From contig NZ_JAUFPW010000012.1 of assembly GCF_030409415.1 (NCBI RefSeq), forward strand, positions 434,001 to 498,000: a stretch of 64,000 nt of DNA, in the 5' to 3' direction. The notes under the pieces are model-generated. The model saw only the letters and a list, made by a program, of their open reading frames with translations, had not been told where the DNA came from and made no database searches. The position numbers were made by a program, and so were the translations under genes. This stretch comes from Pedobacter aquatilis. GTDB taxonomy: Bacteria > Bacteroidota > Bacteroidia > Sphingobacteriales > Sphingobacteriaceae. Positions 1 to 9,005 of this stretch are shown in pieces. The stretch's first letter is position 1, and each line of letters opens with the position of its first letter.

Positions 1-173
1 AATGATATTTTTTTTGCTTCAAGTGCTTTGCAAAGATTTATGAAAACCCGCTCTAAACTGCTGATGTTTTTTTTTCTGAAAAAATGAACTAACGGCCGCA
101 GATAACGGTCTCCCCAAAACCATCGGTCTTTTAGATGTTGTTTTTTAAAATATATGATGAGCCTACCTTTCAA
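1..173 (-). CDS. Glycosyltransferase, N-terminal part only (runs off window)
   Basis: An open frame runs off the left edge and begins at a TTG codon (171-173), directly preceded in frame by one lysine codon and a stop. The 57 visible residues begin KGRLIIYFKK and contain KDRWFWGDRYLRP and SLERVFINLCKAL. From memory these resemble the N-termini of Bacteroidota GT4 enzymes, which start with a basic stretch, a DRWF.GDRY motif and an EKVF.NLC motif. It lies 60 bp downstream of the CgeB-like gene on the same strand, so it would be the next gene of the polysaccharide operon. The TTG start is inferred, and the catalytic domain lies outside the window. Confidence 0.55.
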   Translation of the reverse strand, partial: MKGRLIIYFKKQHLKDRWFWGDRYLRPLVHFFRKKNISSLERVFINLCKALEAKKIS

Positions 174-233
174 TTTTTAGTGATTTATTTTCTGAAATTT
201 TTAGTAATTACTCTACTAAATGGTTAAGCCAGA

Positions 234-1397
234 TCATTTGGTATGGAATTGATTTGATATGAAATAATTGTTTATTTTTGCTATTGAATTAGGTATAGAT
301 AAGGTTTGCAAAGCCTTCTGCTGGCCGTTTATTCTCATCATTTTTCTCTTTTTAGTGTTCCCCTCTAATTCTTTAATTTTTTCGTAAAGTTCTGTATGAT
401 TTGAAAATACTTCGATGTCATTTCCGATTTCATAAATTTGATCTAAGCCTGGTGCTAATTCGGTTAAATAACATGCACCATACATGGGGGCTTCAATATC
501 TCTTAACCGCGAGTAAGTATTTGGGGTATTGATTGGATAATCAAAGCTTTGGTAACGATTTATGCCAAGGGTGATCAGGCTTTCTCGCGTTATTTTAATG
601 TAGTCATTAAAATCTGGCTTTGCTTTTAGCTTGCTTTTAATTGCACTGGACGATACTTGACTAATTCTGCCATCTTTAATTTTGTTTAAATAGGACTTAA
701 TCCCGAATCTGGAAATAAAATCAATTTGATTTTTTGCTTTTTTCCAGATAGGGTTATATAGTTTTTTAGCGTTGTCATTCTCCTCCAGCCAGCTTGTACC
801 ACGTATATTCAAATCAAGATTTGGATATTCCTCTAATAGTTTTTCGAACAATAAATGTCTTTGAACATCTTTTGAACCAATAAATGAAATTTCTTTTTTT
901 TCTATAACAGGTTGCCCACGGTATTGATAATCGACCCACATTGGCATTGGGAGATTAATATATGGATACCCTGCATTTTGATAAAGCGTTGTTGCCATGT
1001 ATTCAGGTACCCAATTTAAATCAAATATTGCATATTCTTTTGGTGCCTGTTTAAACATCCTGATGTTATCGCAAAAGAAGTTAACACACGGAATACCCAT
1101 TTTTTTTATTTCGGAAATTGCCTGTATGTCTATTTGTTCGGGATATAAATAGCTTAAAAATAAGTCGGGTTTATTTTGTTTAATAAATTTTACAGTTTTC
1201 TCCCAGGTAAAACTCTTCCACTCATCCAGCTGATTTTTTGATTGCGGTATTAAACCTGTTGCCCAATCTACTTCCTTACACTCTGTCCAGTTACATTTTG
1301 CCTCTTCAATGCCATTTTTGATGTAGTGTTCCCAAAAGCTATAAGCAGCTATAGGATGTTTAGTGGTAGATTGTAAAAACGAAAGAAATATTTTCAT
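234..1397 (-). CDS. CgeB-like glycosyltransferase (GT-B fold)
   Basis: This 387-residue protein probably transfers a sugar during surface polysaccharide assembly in the cytoplasm. Its C-terminal third (about residues 295-365) has the pattern of the Glyco_trans_1_2/CgeB domain: SRLRDIEAP followed by GACYLTELAPGLDQIYE and EVFSN, the usual signature around a conserved acidic and glycine-containing loop. The N-terminal half is a poorly conserved GT-B donor or acceptor domain without a signal peptide or membrane helix. Its start overlaps the stop of the upstream gene by 4 bp (ATGA type), so translation is coupled in the long minus-strand operon. Donor and acceptor cannot be told from sequence. Confidence 0.75.
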   Translation of the reverse strand: MKIFLSFLQSTTKHPIAAYSFWEHYIKNGIEEAKCNWTECKEVDWATGLIPQSKNQLDEWKSFTWEKTVKFIKQNKPDLFLSYLYPEQIDIQAISEIKKMGIPCVNFFCDNIRMFKQAPKEYAIFDLNWVPEYMATTLYQNAGYPYINLPMPMWVDYQYRGQPVIEKKEISFIGSKDVQRHLLFEKLLEEYPNLDLNIRGTSWLEENDNAKKLYNPIWKKAKNQIDFISRFGIKSYLNKIKDGRISQVSSSAIKSKLKAKPDFNDYIKITRESLITLGINRYQSFDYPINTPNTYSRLRDIEAPMYGACYLTELAPGLDQIYEIGNDIEVFSNHTELYEKIKELEGNTKKRKMMRINGQQKALQTLSIPNSIAKINNYFISNQFHTK

Positions 1398-2341
1398 TTG
1401 ACTCTTTTATTGCCATGAACCTTTGAAGGTCCAAGAAAGAAATGATAAATGGGCCTAAATACAAATTTGAATATCGAAGTTGCCCTTTCTTTAAAGTAAT
1501 ACCTAAACATAATGTCAATCTCAGTTAAAGTGCTGTTTTTGCCTGCAATTTTTAATCGTGCTTCTTCCATCAAATAATTTGCACCTTCGCTATAACTATC
1601 ATTAAAATGCACTATTGCGGGTTCACACACTATCGTCGATCGATCAGCTTGATTTACTCTTTTCAGTTTAGTTTTACCTTTTAAAACATTGGTATTAGAG
1701 TTATTGTAGAACATTCTATCAGCTTTTATAGTTTCATTATCTGGAATAGGGTGTTGATTATATAAAGCCATTGATAGTGCAAATAGAGGCTCTTCGTTCT
1801 CCTTTCCTCTAAGCCGAATAAAATCTAGTTCATCATATTTCTCCTTGAGCTCTAATGCTTTTGCAAAAACCGATTTGCTAATGTGATTGTTCTTAAAGTA
1901 GTAAACAGATCCTACAAAAACCGGCATGGACATAACGTTAAATTTATTAATCATCTCCTTTATGTCGCAAAAAAAATCACCAGACGTTTGTTCCTCGCCA
2001 ATCGCTGTAAAATCATAGGCAGACATGGTATCGAAAATAGAATCTAAAGGTTTATAGATCAGACAATCACAATCTATAAAAAGATTTTCTTCAGCAATAA
2101 TATGGTCAATTAATAAGAATTTTGAAGTGAATGATTTTTGAGATTCTTTCAATTTCAGTAATTTGACAATAACCTTTGGGTTGTTCCTGAACTCTTCAAA
2201 ATATGTAGTGTTATCCGTTAGCACTAGGAATTTGATTGCCAATTCTCCATTCCAAATAAGGAAAGATTTTATTAGGTTTTTCGCTAGCTGAAGATAATAA
2301 ATTCTTCCAACCGCAATTGTTACTACTGCTTTCTTTATCAT
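1394..2341 (-). CDS. GT-A-type nucleotide-sugar transferase
   Basis: This 315-residue protein looks like a GT8-like or related GT-A glycosyltransferase. The N-terminus (VVTIAVGRIYYLQLA) and the metal-binding DCD motif at residues 90-92, in the context ENLFIDCDCLIYKPLD, are typical of enzymes that bind a nucleotide sugar through a divalent cation. A conserved-looking HFND occurs near residue 245. The gene overlaps both neighbours by 4 bp, placing it firmly inside the polysaccharide operon. The exact CAZy family is uncertain because conservation outside the DxD region is low. Confidence 0.65.
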   Translation of the reverse strand: MIKKAVVTIAVGRIYYLQLAKNLIKSFLIWNGELAIKFLVLTDNTTYFEEFRNNPKVIVKLLKLKESQKSFTSKFLLIDHIIAEENLFIDCDCLIYKPLDSIFDTMSAYDFTAIGEEQTSGDFFCDIKEMINKFNVMSMPVFVGSVYYFKNNHISKSVFAKALELKEKYDELDFIRLRGKENEEPLFALSMALYNQHPIPDNETIKADRMFYNNSNTNVLKGKTKLKRVNQADRSTIVCEPAIVHFNDSYSEGANYLMEEARLKIAGKNSTLTEIDIMFRYYFKERATSIFKFVFRPIYHFFLGPSKVHGNKRVK

Positions 2342-3330
2342 CTTATTCTATTCGCCAAGTTTTGATAACTATATTGTATTAAACGTATGGATTTCCATCC
2401 TAAAACTGAAGCCAACTTGCTTAAAACCTTTCTACCAAAATCTAATTTATAGGTTAAGGGAGTTATCAATGGCAATTCGTGTATTGCTTTTTTTGAAATA
2501 TCTTTAAACTGGGGGTAGCTTCTAACGGCCACATCATATAGGAGGCGGTAAATCGCAAAACGGGCTGCTAATGAATCGTCTTTTGATAAAAGTTCTTTTT
2601 TTTTAGATAAGATTGATGCCAAAAGACTTGATAGATCTTTATAGGTCTTTTGACTAGACAAGTTTCCTTCTTTCTTATATTTTCGATAGTAATTAAAGAC
2701 GTCGCTTACTTTTACAATTTTTGTTGAATTCAAAATAATTCTTGCAAAGAATTCGCCATCGTCATCTAAGCTTAACTCTTCGTTCCATAGTCCTGATTTT
2801 CTAATCAGCGGCATAGGTATCAGCCATGCATTCGGTTGGATCATCGAACCTTTTCCATCAAATCCCCCCCAAAGTTTGATTAGAAACTTAACAGGCTCAT
2901 CACTTGTTTTCAGAAATTCCTCTTCGTAAAGTGAAGGTTTAAATAAAGCATGTGCCTGGTGTTCATCGAAATGAACGGTACTGCAGACAGCCAAAGTATT
3001 AGCATGATTTGCAATGGCTAACACCTGTTTTTCTATTTTATCTGTTGAAAGAATGTCGTCTGCATCTAAAAATTGTATAAAATCGCCTTTTGCTTCTAAT
3101 AGTCCTTTGTTTCTAGTGGCGGCAGCACCTTTATTAGCCTGCTGAAAAACCTTTATCACCGGGTTATCGAATAACTTTATAATGTCGATCGTTTCATCTG
3201 TAGAGCCATCATCAATTACAATAACTTCTTTGTTAGCCCAGCTTTGGCTAATTACCGATTGTATAGTTTCTGCAATATGTTTTGCTGCATTAAAAGCAGG
3301 AATAATAATCGAAACCAATGGTTTTTTCAT
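2338..3330 (-). CDS. Family 2 glycosyltransferase
   Basis: This is a 330-residue inverting GT2 enzyme. The nucleotide-binding start VSIIIPAFNAA, the DDGSTDET motif at residues 40-47 and the DADD metal site at 89-92 are all intact. A C-terminal region of about 100 residues is basic and partly hydrophobic, consistent with peripheral membrane attachment. It overlaps the neighbouring genes by 4 bp on each side. It would add one residue of the polysaccharide repeat or outer core. The sugar is not predictable from sequence. Confidence 0.88.
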   Translation of the reverse strand: MKKPLVSIIIPAFNAAKHIAETIQSVISQSWANKEVIVIDDGSTDETIDIIKLFDNPVIKVFQQANKGAAATRNKGLLEAKGDFIQFLDADDILSTDKIEKQVLAIANHANTLAVCSTVHFDEHQAHALFKPSLYEEEFLKTSDEPVKFLIKLWGGFDGKGSMIQPNAWLIPMPLIRKSGLWNEELSLDDDGEFFARIILNSTKIVKVSDVFNYYRKYKKEGNLSSQKTYKDLSSLLASILSKKKELLSKDDSLAARFAIYRLLYDVAVRSYPQFKDISKKAIHELPLITPLTYKLDFGRKVLSKLASVLGWKSIRLIQYSYQNLANRIR

Positions 3331-4262
3331 CTTCTCAACCTGGGTTTTAATAACCTAATCATTTTTTCCCTGATCCAAAAGGCGGCGAAAGGACTAAATT
3401 TGCTAACAACATTAAACAGAATATTACTGTCTGCACTTATAGAATTTTGGCCTAATTTTTTTGCAAACATTAATGAAACTTTGGTTTTCTCCCAATTATT
3501 TATCGAGGCCAGGTTGGTTGCAATTTCTATAAATCTTTGCGCAATATCGATATAATATTTGGGAGCCGCGGCACTGGCCGTTTTCTCCATTACATAGAAC
3601 TGCGCCTGAAAACATTTGTCTTTGTTGTTTTGCGACATAGAATTAGCTATCCTGTAATTGATAATGCTTATTTCATCTTCACTTGAAAAGCGAAGGTGAT
3701 GAAGCGCAAGAGAAATATGCAAGGCACAATCTTCATTATATAAAACTTTGGGATCCAGATCATAACCTCCGGCATTTAGAAATGCAGTTCTATTATAAAG
3801 ACCGCAAAAAGGATTGATCTGTTCTGCAATTGAGTATTTAATTGGATCGGTTTCAAGCATATGCTTATCGAACTTTCTTAAACTTATGAATTCGTTTGTG
3901 ATATGATCCCGATATTCATAATTGAAAAGAACAACTTCCGGACATTCTTCGCTAGCCATCCATTTGTGCGCCAGGTTTGTAAAATTTGGGAGTAATTCAT
4001 CGTCTGCATCATGAAAATGAATCCATTCAGACTTTACCATTTCTGCAAGTTTATTTTTTCCGAAAGAGCAACCGCGGTTAACATCGCCATCGATAACAAC
4101 AGCACCATATTTTAGGGCTATCTCATGGGTATTGTCTGAACTGCAATCATTATATACCAAAATTTCATCAAACTTTATGTATTGGTTTTGCGCGGATGTT
4201 AACAATCTTGGCAAACACCATGCTGCATTGTAGGCAGGTATACAAAGTGCTAGAGATTTCAT
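3327..4262 (-). CDS. Family 2 glycosyltransferase
   Basis: This is a 311-residue GT2 enzyme with an N-terminal LCIPAYNAA strand, YNDCSSDNT at residues 37-45 and the DADD motif at 85-88 in IHFHDADDEL. A later GGYDLDPKVLYNEDC segment matches the acceptor-side loop with the catalytic-base ED pair seen in GT2 enzymes. It overlaps the downstream GT2 gene by 4 bp and lies 36 bp after the GT4 upstream. The two adjacent GT2 genes are not near-identical, so they probably form different linkages rather than being a recent duplication. Confidence 0.87.
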   Translation of the reverse strand: MKSLALCIPAYNAAWCLPRLLTSAQNQYIKFDEILVYNDCSSDNTHEIALKYGAVVIDGDVNRGCSFGKNKLAEMVKSEWIHFHDADDELLPNFTNLAHKWMASEECPEVVLFNYEYRDHITNEFISLRKFDKHMLETDPIKYSIAEQINPFCGLYNRTAFLNAGGYDLDPKVLYNEDCALHISLALHHLRFSSEDEISIINYRIANSMSQNNKDKCFQAQFYVMEKTASAAAPKYYIDIAQRFIEIATNLASINNWEKTKVSLMFAKKLGQNSISADSNILFNVVSKFSPFAAFWIREKMIRLLKPRLRR

Positions 4263-4298
4263 TGATGCAAATTGTTGTAAACTAAGTTTTTCATTGGT

Positions 4299-5639
4299 CT
4301 ATCCGCCAAAAATCTTTTTCTTCAATCTTTTGGTAATATATTTTAAAAGCTTATTCAATGGCTGTTGGTTTAGAACGATATCAATGGCGTATTTTTTATC
4401 TGATGGGAGATATAATGCCTGGTTAAATAGATTGGGAGCAATCAACTCAAATTTTTGAATAGCCTGAATCATTAATTTAATGTTATCATTAATAATATTG
4501 GTAGACATCAAACTTTTAACCGTTTTTAATGCTTCGCTTGTCATCTTTTCAAAAGCACTTTGATCCATGTTATTTACCGCATCTATACACGAGGCAAGCG
4601 CAATATGATCATTGGATGCATACTTAAAGCCATTTACTCCATTTTTAATGAGTGATGAAACACCTGCGCCATCTGAACAAATTACTGGCGTGCCAATGCT
4701 CATGTATTCTAAGCAGGTGAAATTGTACATATCCCATGTGGATGGAATGATGGCAAATTTTGCTGTTTTTTGAACCGCTTCCAATTGACGGTGAGAAAGT
4801 TGTCCTTGAGGTATTACTGTGTGGTTCCAGACTTCTGGGAATATTTGGAGAAGTTGATCTGATTTGGATAGACTCTCGGTAAACATGGTGTTGCGCCCAT
4901 ACCATTTGATTAATACTGGTTTAGCTATTGTTTTAACTGCCCGGCATAAAATATCCGGCCCTTTCCATTCCTGGATTCGGCTGCATACGATAGCGAAATT
5001 CTCCTTTTGAATAAATTTAGCAGGAGTAACGTTCGTTTTAAATAACGGTGAGATAACATTAATCTGTTTATGAGGAAAAATATCTCGCCAAAATGTATAA
5101 TTAGATTGACTGTGAGTAACAAGCGCATCTGATTTTTCCAGTAAGGAAAGTTCTGTCTGTCTACACTGGTCTCCAAATAAAATTTCCTGAAGTTCCCGTT
5201 CATGTAATTCAATTTGGCCCGAACTTCCGTGCAAACGGGTTACAACTGGGATGTTGTGGTGAATTAGCCAGGGAATGAAGCCAAGTCCAAAATCGGTACA
5301 TTCTACCAGATCAAACCCTGCACCTGCGTTAACCTGTTCCCACATGGCCCATGCAGAGGCAATAGCTTTCTTATATTGTGGTATAAAATCGAATTTTTTG
5401 AATCTGTCGAGGTATTTATGGAAAAGGTCTGGTTTGAGGTATTCGACTTCAATATCATGATGCAGAAAGCGATCTAATGATTGGGTATAAGCACTACCTA
5501 CTACAACTTTTATTTTTGCAACATGAGATCTCATAAAATCAATGTGTTGCAGGTAATATGTCGAAATTCCTCCTCCTGAATGAGGGTAATATTCAGGCAG
5601 GATAAAGAGAATATTTAATTTTTTTATTTCCTGATCCAC
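4299..5639 (-). CDS. Family 4 glycosyltransferase
   Basis: This 446-residue GT-B enzyme begins with FILPEYYPHSGGGIST (residues 12-27), the glycine-rich loop of GT4 proteins. Its C-terminal domain carries FTCLEYMSIGTPVICSD followed by GVSSLIKNGVNGF, the usual donor-binding E...G.P motif. It is longer than a typical GT4 (about 370-400 residues) because of a basic C-terminal tail ending LLKYITKRLKKKIFGG that could hold it at the membrane. The start overlaps the end of the upstream methyltransferase by 16 bp. Confidence 0.85.
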   Translation of the reverse strand: MDQEIKKLNILFILPEYYPHSGGGISTYYLQHIDFMRSHVAKIKVVVGSAYTQSLDRFLHHDIEVEYLKPDLFHKYLDRFKKFDFIPQYKKAIASAWAMWEQVNAGAGFDLVECTDFGLGFIPWLIHHNIPVVTRLHGSSGQIELHERELQEILFGDQCRQTELSLLEKSDALVTHSQSNYTFWRDIFPHKQINVISPLFKTNVTPAKFIQKENFAIVCSRIQEWKGPDILCRAVKTIAKPVLIKWYGRNTMFTESLSKSDQLLQIFPEVWNHTVIPQGQLSHRQLEAVQKTAKFAIIPSTWDMYNFTCLEYMSIGTPVICSDGAGVSSLIKNGVNGFKYASNDHIALASCIDAVNNMDQSAFEKMTSEALKTVKSLMSTNIINDNIKLMIQAIQKFELIAPNLFNQALYLPSDKKYAIDIVLNQQPLNKLLKYITKRLKKKIFGG

Positions 5640-6619
5640 ATGCTGTTAAAATTTCTGCCGAATTTATCATCGGTTAAACTCAGGTTATCTTCCTCCATTT
5701 TATATTCTTCTGGTAGATCAGATTTTAGCGTGCCAAAAAAACAATAGGTATTAAAATATGCTAGGGAAAGTCCCTCTACCGATTTCTCTATATTTTTTAA
5801 AGAAATGCCATTGCTGGCTGAATAGGGTAGCCCTTCTACATGGATATCTGTAATACTCCATATTTCTGCCGGAGTAAGGTGGCTATTGATAACATTTAAG
5901 TGTATCAATTCTTGATTTACCTCTGCGATATAGGTTTCTAGTTTAATATTCCCCTTTAGCATGCGTATAATTTTTCCAGTAATCCTTTGTTTAAGCGTCC
6001 TGTTCTTAAAATTAACCCTCGTAGTTTGAATAAAGCGTGCTGTTCTGTTTTGGTATGTTTTGGAGTCGATTGCTTCTGCAAGAGGATCATGCAGGCTTAT
6101 AAAGATCCCATTTGCATTTAACCTATTTTCTATTTCCGAGATGAATTGTGGAATATTTGGAATATGATGCAAAACGGAAGAAGTAATAATTAGATCGAAT
6201 TTTTCGTTTACATCTTCAATATATCCACATTTTGAAATTATAGGTATATTCCATTTCAATGAGCGTTTGTTTGCTCGCTCTAACATAGCATGAGATGGAT
6301 CTAACAGAAACACGGATGCTATTTTTCTGCCAACCAAAGAGTCTATTAAAAGCTGAGCGGCCAAACCTGTTCCGCAACCCAGATCCAAAACTTTAATTTT
6401 TTGTATTTTTTGCTTGTCTAGCCAGGCACAAAGATGGTTAATAATGCGGTCAATCTGTTCGGGAAGATTAATCCACATTTCGGCATGGATCTTATCATAA
6501 TATTTTGCTTCAATATTATGGAAGGTAAGATTAACCTTTTCATGAAAATCTTTTATCGAATCAAGATTAGATTTTTGCTCAAAAAGTGGGATTAAAGATT
6601 TGAAAACATCGGTTGTCAT
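5624..6619 (-). CDS. Class I SAM-dependent methyltransferase
   Basis: This 331-residue protein has the SAM-binding motif VLDLGCGTG (residues 77-85), the acidic strand end VFLLDPSHAML and the post-motif SSVLHHIPNIPQFI typical of small-molecule methyltransferases. It sits between glycosyltransferase genes and overlaps the GT4 by 16 bp, so it probably methylates a sugar of the polysaccharide or its precursor. Its N-terminal extension of about 70 residues and its C-terminal third have no recognised domain. O- versus N-methylation cannot be decided. Confidence 0.8.
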   Translation of the reverse strand: MTTDVFKSLIPLFEQKSNLDSIKDFHEKVNLTFHNIEAKYYDKIHAEMWINLPEQIDRIINHLCAWLDKQKIQKIKVLDLGCGTGLAAQLLIDSLVGRKIASVFLLDPSHAMLERANKRSLKWNIPIISKCGYIEDVNEKFDLIITSSVLHHIPNIPQFISEIENRLNANGIFISLHDPLAEAIDSKTYQNRTARFIQTTRVNFKNRTLKQRITGKIIRMLKGNIKLETYIAEVNQELIHLNVINSHLTPAEIWSITDIHVEGLPYSASNGISLKNIEKSVEGLSLAYFNTYCFFGTLKSDLPEEYKMEEDNLSLTDDKFGRNFNSMWIRK

Positions 6620-6662
6620 TTTAATTGTAAATTAGCTTTAATGTACATCTCAATGGGCTCAG

Positions 6663-7799
6663 TTAATTTTCTATTAATAATTTTAGCCTGTTATGGATTA
6701 TTACAGGGTTAAAATCCTCTTCTGCAAAATACCGGCATTGCTTAACACATGCCGATCTGAAATCTGGATTTTTGAGCTTGTTTATGATAGTTACCAAATC
6801 TGTTTTTGTCTCACTGCTAACATAGCTTAACCAAGAGTTTTTAATGGCCCATTTGCCTATCGCTGCAGATTGGGGAGCTATTATGAGTATTGGTATACCT
6901 AAGTGACAGAATTCGACAAATCTACTTGGAAAGCTGTATCTCGATCTGATTTCTTCATTTGTATCTGAAGAATAAAAAACAATGATTACATCCGTTTCTT
7001 CAACCATGAAGTTGAAAAGCTCATAGAGTTCTTCAAATTTTTTGTAAAAAGAAATTTTGCTCGCATTCTGTAAAGAATCTTTGTAATCCTGATTAAAAGA
7101 ACCAATCAGGATTATGTTTGTATCAGTTTCTTCAACAGCATCATTAATTTTTTCCACTGTTTTTTCAAAAAAACAGGGTAAAAGCATGCCTGAAATAACA
7201 AAATTGAATTTTTCGGATTTTATTCTTTTGCCCTGAGCTATAAAAGAACCATCGGGTATTGGATAAACAACAGATACATTTTTCCCGCCATTCAGAGAAA
7301 TAATCTCTTTCATGGGTTCCGAAACCACAAAAAAATGCCCGCAATTTTCAATTATTCTGGTGATTTGTTTTTTAGAGAGAATGTTTTCTTTAAAATATCT
7401 GTTGAAAATATTATCATCGTGAAAAAAGAGATAAAATGGGATATTAGCTTGTTTTGCAAGGAAATAGACCAAGTAACTTACATAATCTTCCAATAACCCG
7501 ATTAAAATATCTCCTTTGGTAAAACGAAGTGCCTTGGCAAGAGATCTTGCTTGTAACCGCGTTCTCATGTTGGTTAAAATCGGTGTCGCTTTTCTTAGAG
7601 GCGGGTGCCAGATTTTTTTTTCGAGGTTAATTTGCCTGAAGCTGGTATTTCCCTTGTTAACCGGGCTGCAATTAATAAAGGTAACCTGATAACCTTCCTG
7701 TTCAAACAGTTTTAAATGCCGATACAGCACAATACTTCCGCCAGCAGCGTTATTTAACGGATAAAGTGAACTTGAAATAAAAAAAATCCTTTTTTCCAA
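6663..7799 (-). CDS. GT-B glycosyltransferase
   Basis: This 378-residue protein begins IFFISSSLYPLNNAAGGS, with the N-terminal glycine loop of GT-B enzymes, and ends with SRYSFPSRFVEFCHLGIPILIIAP, the donor-site region. A middle segment ILIGLLEDYVSYLVYFLAK may form a hydrophobic acceptor-binding surface. It is weakly conserved compared with standard GT4 proteins, and family assignment rests mainly on the two ends. It is 3 bp from the upstream GT4 and 43 bp from the downstream methyltransferase. Confidence 0.7.
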   Translation of the reverse strand: MEKRIFFISSSLYPLNNAAGGSIVLYRHLKLFEQEGYQVTFINCSPVNKGNTSFRQINLEKKIWHPPLRKATPILTNMRTRLQARSLAKALRFTKGDILIGLLEDYVSYLVYFLAKQANIPFYLFFHDDNIFNRYFKENILSKKQITRIIENCGHFFVVSEPMKEIISLNGGKNVSVVYPIPDGSFIAQGKRIKSEKFNFVISGMLLPCFFEKTVEKINDAVEETDTNIILIGSFNQDYKDSLQNASKISFYKKFEELYELFNFMVEETDVIIVFYSSDTNEEIRSRYSFPSRFVEFCHLGIPILIIAPQSAAIGKWAIKNSWLSYVSSETKTDLVTIINKLKNPDFRSACVKQCRYFAEEDFNPVIIHNRLKLLIEN

Positions 7800-7802
7800 A
7801 AA

Positions 7803-9005
7803 TTATGAAATTTCGTCTACTGCACCCCAGGTTCTTTTAATATGTTTTACCTTCTTAAAAAGAGAATTTAGCGCAGCGATTGTTATTGTTTCGTCATAGT
7901 AGATTTCGATAGCCTTTTTTTGATCTCCAATCGACTCTTCGTAGAGGCTTTTCATTTGAAGAAAAATTTCGTTCGGATTTAACGGGTCAAAATATCGGGC
8001 TGCTTCGCCCAGTTGTTCAACATGTCCGTCTAATTGGCTACAAATTACTTTACAGCCCAGGTAGTAGGCTTCAAGTAGTGGCATATTGGTTGGCCCAAGA
8101 AAAGTTGGCATTACCAGTGAAATGGCATTTTTGTATAACCATTTCAGTTGCGGCAGGCTGACCACACCGAGTTGGATAACATTGTTTTCGAGGCCTAAGC
8201 TTTGGATGACACTACTAATGTAATCAATATTATTTTGATTTGCTCCTGTAAATACAAGTTTTACTTTTGGAAAATAAAATATAAATTGCTGGAATGCAAG
8301 TAGCAGATTGTAATGGTTTTTATGTGGCCAATACCTGGCAGGGTAAATGAAAAACTTGTCCTTCGCTAAGATATCTACCTGCTCGGTAGCAATCTGATCT
8401 TTGACGATCAGGCCTGGAATCATCGGTATCACGTGGATTCTGTCGGGATTAACTGGGCAATACCGGATCAGTTCTTTTTTTCCCGACTCAGATTCTGCAC
8501 AAATAATTAGTGCTTTATTGATATCCCGGTTTAGATTTTCGATTCTGCTTCCCAGCTTTCCATGCATACTTACTTCAGGGAAAGCAAACATAGAAATATG
8601 GCCAAGATCCCAAAGGGTTGATATGTGTGGAAAATTGTCAATCTCAATTCCCGGATTGATGTAGTAAATTACTTCAATTCCAGCCTGCTTTAAATTGTCA
8701 ATTAACTTATTATTGTATTTTTTTTTGATCCTATTGCTTAATTTAATTCCGAAAAATGGTATCCGAATACATATAGAGTTGAGTAGTTTTGGCCATTTGG
8801 TTCTGTAAATAGGGGTGAGCGACAATGCATTTGACCCGGATTTAAAGATTTGATCAATATTGTATCCAACATGGACAATTTCTGTACCTGAAAACGAGGT
8901 TTTGGTTAGGATTTCTTGCAATGCTTCCGTATATGCAAATGCACCACCATTTGCATAGCTTCCGCCATGGTAATGCCAGATACCTATTTTAAAAAATTTT
9001 TTCAT
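7803..9005 (-). CDS. Family 4 glycosyltransferase (mannosyltransferase-like)
   Basis: This 400-residue GT4 enzyme shows the full C-terminal signature: PARYWPHKNHYNLLLAF, VFTGANQNNIDYI, a surface-loop LGVVSLPQLKWLY, then TFLGPTNMPLLEAYYLGCKVIC. The TNMPLLEA element resembles the E-x7-E donor site of mannosyltransferases such as WbdA or MtfB (family knowledge). An N-terminal HYHGGSYANGGAFAYTEAL loop fits the acceptor side. Its first 17 bp overlap the end of the aminotransferase gene, which suggests translational coupling to amino-sugar synthesis. Confidence 0.85.
   Translation of the reverse strand: MKKFFKIGIWHYHGGSYANGGAFAYTEALQEILTKTSFSGTEIVHVGYNIDQIFKSGSNALSLTPIYRTKWPKLLNSICIRIPFFGIKLSNRIKKKYNNKLIDNLKQAGIEVIYYINPGIEIDNFPHISTLWDLGHISMFAFPEVSMHGKLGSRIENLNRDINKALIICAESESGKKELIRYCPVNPDRIHVIPMIPGLIVKDQIATEQVDILAKDKFFIYPARYWPHKNHYNLLLAFQQFIFYFPKVKLVFTGANQNNIDYISSVIQSLGLENNVIQLGVVSLPQLKWLYKNAISLVMPTFLGPTNMPLLEAYYLGCKVICSQLDGHVEQLGEAARYFDPLNPNEIFLQMKSLYEESIGDQKKAIEIYYDETITIAALNSLFKKVKHIKRTWGAVDEIS

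Noticed and set aside
3244..3555. 103-codon plus-strand frame across the GT2/GT2 boundary
   Set aside because: It is antisense to two well-supported GT2 genes with intact motifs.
4645..5212. Two minus-strand frames (86 and 95 codons) inside the GT4 gene
   Set aside because: They are shifted frames of a clearly coding GT4 gene and have no family features.
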